From: Microthrixaceae bacterium
GTDB lineage: Bacteria > Actinomycetota > Acidimicrobiia > Acidimicrobiales > Acidimicrobilacustridaceae
Assembly: GCA_947455015.1 (NCBI GenBank)
Contig: CANGMY010000070.1
Span: 1-7,248, forward strand
Direction of reading: 5' to 3'
DNA: 7,248 bases
The translations under genes and the position numbers were made by a program. Positions 4,276 to 7,248 of the stretch are shown here, piece after piece; position 1 is the first letter of the stretch, and each line of letters starts with the position of its first letter. Under the pieces are notes generated by a model, which did no database searches, was not told the DNA's origin, and saw nothing but the letters and a program-made list of their open reading frames with translations.

Positions 4276-6777
4276 TCAGTCGTCGTCGTCGGTGCCGAGC
4301 ACCGGTGCAACAGACGCGACGGTTTCGCCGTCGGCCACATTCATGACCTTTACGCCAGTTGCATCACGGCCCTGCGAGGAAATTTCGCGGACCTCCATGC
4401 GAATCACAGTACCGACACTGTTAATCACGAAAATTTCGTCGTCGATGCCGACCATAAAGGCCGCCACAACGGAGCCCTTCTTTTCGTTGATCTTGATGCC
4501 ACGCACGCCCTGACCACCACGGCCTTGACGATTGAACTTGTCGAGCTGTGTGCGCTTGCCGTAACCGCCATCGGTCACGAGAAGAATTGCGGCGTCATCG
4601 CGAGTGACGTCGCAGGAAACAACTTCGTCGTCTGCGCGCATCTTCATGCCGCGAACACCAGCAGCGGCTCGGCCCATGGCCCGAACTTCGTCCTCGGCAA
4701 ACCGAATTGCCTGACCGGCCTTGGTAACCACGAGGATGTCGTCGCCGCCATTGGTGGGGATGACGCGGACAAGTTCGTCGCCGTCTTTGAGGTTGATGGC
4801 GATGATGCCGGCACGAAGCGATGAGTCGTACTCGGTGAACTTGGTCTTCTTGACCTGACCGTTCTTGGTACAGAAGAAGAGGAACTTGTTCGATTCGTAA
4901 TCGCGTGTGTCGATGATCGCTTGGATCTTCTCGTCAGGCTGCAACGGAAGAAGGTTGACCACAGCGGTGCCACGCGCGGTGCGTTCCTTCATGGGGATTT
5001 CGTGCGCCTTGAGGCGATACACGCGTCCGCGAGTTGAGAAGAACAACAAGTAGGAGTGTGCTGTGGTGTGGATGATGTGCTGGACGTAGTCCTCGTCCTT
5101 GAGCTTCGTGCCCGCAACACCGCGACCGCCGCGGCCCTGAACCTTGAACGCGTCGGAAGAAACGGTCTTGATGTAACCCTTGGCCGACATGGTGACGACG
5201 AGGTCTTCGTCATCGATGAGATCTTCGATGTCGAGGTCGCCGACGTCGAACGTGATCTGGCTACGTCGAGGCTGTCCGAAGGTTTCGCGAACCTTGCCCA
5301 TTTCTTCAGCGATGACTGCGCGCTTCTTGCCTTCATCGCCAAGGATGGCTTCGAGGTCGGCGATGGTTTCGCGCAACTTCGCCATTTCTTCTTCGAGTTG
5401 CGAGCGGCCCAGTCGGGTCAGACGAGACAGCTGCATGTCGAGGATGTGTTCGGCCTGCTCAGTCGAGAATTCGAACGGCGCAGCCATAAGTGCTTCGCGA
5501 GCTGCCTGCTTATCGGCCGACGCGCGAATGGCAGCGATGATTTCATCGATGAGATCAAGGGCCTTGAGGAGGCCTTCAACGATGTGAGCGCGACGTTGCG
5601 CTTCATCGAGGCGATACTGCGACCGGCGGGTGATGACCTCGATCTGATGATCGATGTAGGCAACAAGCGCGTCGCGGAGGTTAAGCGTGCGAGGGATGCC
5701 ATCGACGAGCGCAACCGTGTTCACCGCAAAGTTCGTTTGAAGCGGCGTGCGCTTGTAGAGGTTGTTGAGGATGACAAGAGCCGGCGCATCGCGCTTCAGA
5801 CGAAGCACCAAACGCATCTTGCCCTTGGCGGACTCGTCGTTGAGTTCGGCGATGCCTTCGAGTTCGCGATTGTCGACCAGTTCTTTCACCTTGACGATGA
5901 ACTGGTTCGGACTCACCTGATACGGCAGCTCAGTAATAACGATGAAATCGGAACGTGTTCCTTCTTCGATTTCGGCTTTGCCGCGAAGTTTGATGGAACC
6001 TCGACCCGTTCGGTACGCGTCGATGATTCCCTGGCGACCCATGATGAGCGCGCCGGTCGGGAAGTCGGGGCCCTTGACGAATTCCATGAGGTCGTCAGGC
6101 GTTGCTTCAGGATTTTGCAGGAGATGGTTCACCGCGTCGATGACTTCACCAAGGTTGTGCGGCGGAATGTTGGTCGCCATACCAACAGCAATGCCCTGCG
6201 AACCGTTTACCAACAGGTTGGGGAAACGACTGGGGAGAACTACTGGCTCTTGGAACTCGCCGGAGTAGTTATCGATGAAGTCGACAGTGTTTTCGTCGAT
6301 ATCGGCAAGCATGTCGAGCGCCATCGCCGCTAGACGACATTCGGTGTAACGAGCAGCAGCCGGTGGTTCATCGAGTGAGCCGAAGTTTCCCTTCGGATGC
6401 ACGAGTGGATGACGCAACGAAAAGGACTGGCCCATACGAACCAACGCGTCGTAGATCGCGGAGTCGCCGTGCGGGTGGTACTTGCCCATGACTTCGCCGG
6501 TCACACGCGCGCACTTCATGGTGGGACGATCAGGAAGGGCACGAAGGTCGTACATGCCCCAAAGGATTCGGCGGTGTACCGGCTTTAAGCCATCGCGCGC
6601 GTCGGGAAGTGCACGCGAAACGATGACGGACATCGCATAGTCGAGGAAGGAGCGTTCCATCTCCTCCTGGATCTCGATTGGCTCAATGGTGCCGAAGGTT
6701 GCCGGCGGAGCGTCACCAGAACCGGTGTCGTCTCCTCCGGTGTTTTCGCCGTCGTCCGATGCCTTCTTTTTCGCCAT
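4276..6777 (-). CDS. gyrA: DNA gyrase subunit A
   Basis: The 833-residue breakage-reunion subunit of DNA gyrase; with GyrB it introduces negative supercoils. Residues 1-28 are an acidic, low-complexity extension. The winged-helix/tower domain starts near 36 (EIQEEMERSFLDYAMS). Quinolone-pocket motif HPHGDSAIYD is at 101-110, with Ser106 and Asp110 equivalent to E. coli Ser83 and Asp87. The catalytic tyrosine is Tyr144 in AARYTECRL. The coiled coil and C-gate helix region runs about 365-500. The C-terminal beta-pinwheel begins near 523 and carries the GyrA box QGRGGRG at 547-553, which marks true GyrA over ParC, plus a second QGRGGQG at 751-757. The tail is acidic (GTDDDD). It lies 35 bases after gyrB. 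ATG at 6777 was chosen from gyrB spacing; its ribosome site is weak. The length fits the family. Confidence 0.97.
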   Translation of the reverse strand: MAKKKASDDGENTGGDDTGSGDAPPATFGTIEPIEIQEEMERSFLDYAMSVIVSRALPDARDGLKPVHRRILWGMYDLRALPDRPTMKCARVTGEVMGKYHPHGDSAIYDALVRMGQSFSLRHPLVHPKGNFGSLDEPPAAARYTECRLAAMALDMLADIDENTVDFIDNYSGEFQEPVVLPSRFPNLLVNGSQGIAVGMATNIPPHNLGEVIDAVNHLLQNPEATPDDLMEFVKGPDFPTGALIMGRQGIIDAYRTGRGSIKLRGKAEIEEGTRSDFIVITELPYQVSPNQFIVKVKELVDNRELEGIAELNDESAKGKMRLVLRLKRDAPALVILNNLYKRTPLQTNFAVNTVALVDGIPRTLNLRDALVAYIDHQIEVITRRSQYRLDEAQRRAHIVEGLLKALDLIDEIIAAIRASADKQAAREALMAAPFEFSTEQAEHILDMQLSRLTRLGRSQLEEEMAKLRETIADLEAILGDEGKKRAVIAEEMGKVRETFGQPRRSQITFDVGDLDIEDLIDDEDLVVTMSAKGYIKTVSSDAFKVQGRGGRGVAGTKLKDEDYVQHIIHTTAHSYLLFFSTRGRVYRLKAHEIPMKERTARGTAVVNLLPLQPDEKIQAIIDTRDYESNKFLFFCTKNGQVKKTKFTEYDSSLRAGIIAINLKDGDELVRVIPTNGGDDILVVTKAGQAIRFAEDEVRAMGRAAAGVRGMKMRADDEVVSCDVTRDDAAILLVTDGGYGKRTQLDKFNRQGRGGQGVRGIKINEKKGSVVAAFMVGIDDEIFVINSVGTVIRMEVREISSQGRDATGVKVMNVADGETVASVAPVLGTDDDD

Positions 6778-6812
6778 CTGATGCCTGTGATTCCTGTCCT
6801 CGGGCGGCTTCC

Positions 6813-7248
6813 TCAGATGTCGAGGAAGCGCACGTCCTTCGCGTTTGTCTGAATGAAGTGCTTGCGGGATTCAACGTCGTCGCCCATGAGCACCGAGAAG
6901 ATCTCGTCGGCGATCGCCGCTTGTTCGACGGTGACCTGAAGCAGAGTGCGCTTGGTGGCATCCATGGTGGTGTCGCCAAGTTCGTCGTAGTCCATCTCGC
7001 CAAGACCCTTGAGTCGTTGGAACTCTTTCTTGTGATCTGGCTTCTCGGACAGGAACGCCGTTTTCGCGGTGTCGTCCTTGAGATAAATCTTCTCTTTGCC
7101 AACCACCGTTGAATAGAGCGGCGGCTGTGCGATGTACACATGCTGCTGCTCGACGAGTTCTTTCATGTGGCGGAAGAAGAACGTGAGCAGAAGTGTGCGG
7201 ATGTGTGAACCGTCGACGTCGGCGTCACACATAAGGATGACCTTGTTG
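6813..7248 (-). CDS. gyrB: DNA gyrase subunit B, C-terminal part (5' end beyond window)
   Basis: The last 145 codons of GyrB; the gene continues past the right edge, so the ATG at 7232 is internal. The visible start is the TOPRIM domain metal motif, KVILMCDADVDGSHIRTLLL, whose DxDxD aspartates bind Mg2+ for DNA cleavage with GyrA. Then come FFFRHMKELVEQQHVYIAQPPLY, the helix with EFQRLKGLGEMDYDEL, and the typical C-terminus RTLLQVTVEQAAIADEIFSVLMG. The closing residues DVRFLDI are the common actinobacterial GyrB ending. The subunit hydrolyses ATP in its N-terminal part, which is outside the window. The stop is 35 bases before gyrA, consistent with a gyrBA operon. Confidence 0.97.
   Translation of the reverse strand, partial: NKVILMCDADVDGSHIRTLLLTFFFRHMKELVEQQHVYIAQPPLYSTVVGKEKIYLKDDTAKTAFLSEKPDHKKEFQRLKGLGEMDYDELGDTTMDATKRTLLQVTVEQAAIADEIFSVLMGDDVESRKHFIQTNAKDVRFLDI

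Noticed and set aside
5056..6333. Long plus-strand open frame (425 codons) opposite gyrA
   Set aside because: It lies wholly antisense to strongly conserved GyrA sequence, its translation resembles no family I know, and such frames are common opposite GC-rich genes.

Overview
The window is a chromosomal housekeeping locus of a high-GC Gram-positive bacterium. The gyrB-gyrA-DUF3566-tRNA-Ile order is the arrangement known from Actinomycetota such as Mycobacterium and Streptomyces. Divergent sequences, and a TadE-like gene placed between gyrA and the DUF3566 gene, suggest a lineage outside the classical genera. Acidimicrobiia is my guess, and that is inference only.

Layout. At the left edge (1-1089), two plus-strand genes encode the C-terminal tail of a membrane-anchored protein and, 5 bases later, a signal-peptide-bearing polytopic membrane protein with a WHDHR motif. 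Everything from 1047 to the right edge is on the minus strand. In transcription order (right to left) it holds: the 3' end of gyrB; gyrA; a small TadE/TadG-like pilin-type membrane protein; a DUF3566 membrane protein overlapping it by 4 bases; tRNA-Ile(GAU); an unlisted-size small ORF of 45 codons starting 2 bases after the tRNA; a Rossmann-fold saccharopine-dehydrogenase-like protein whose ATG follows the small ORF's stop by 1 base; a 196-base leader with repeats and hairpins; and a FliA/WhiG-type sigma factor. The sigma gene runs into the plus-strand membrane gene tail to tail with a 43-base overlap.

Functionally, GyrB and GyrA form DNA gyrase, and tRNA-Ile serves translation. The DUF3566, TadE-like, small-ORF and Rossmann genes are tightly packed companions of unclear function. 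The sigma factor would direct a separate regulon that cannot be read from this window.

I see no mobile element, CRISPR array or phage gene. The points most worth a second look are the tRNA/small-ORF/Rossmann junction (3025-3169) and the structured leader in front of the sigma gene (1839-2034). There is no gene-free stretch longer than 300 bases.
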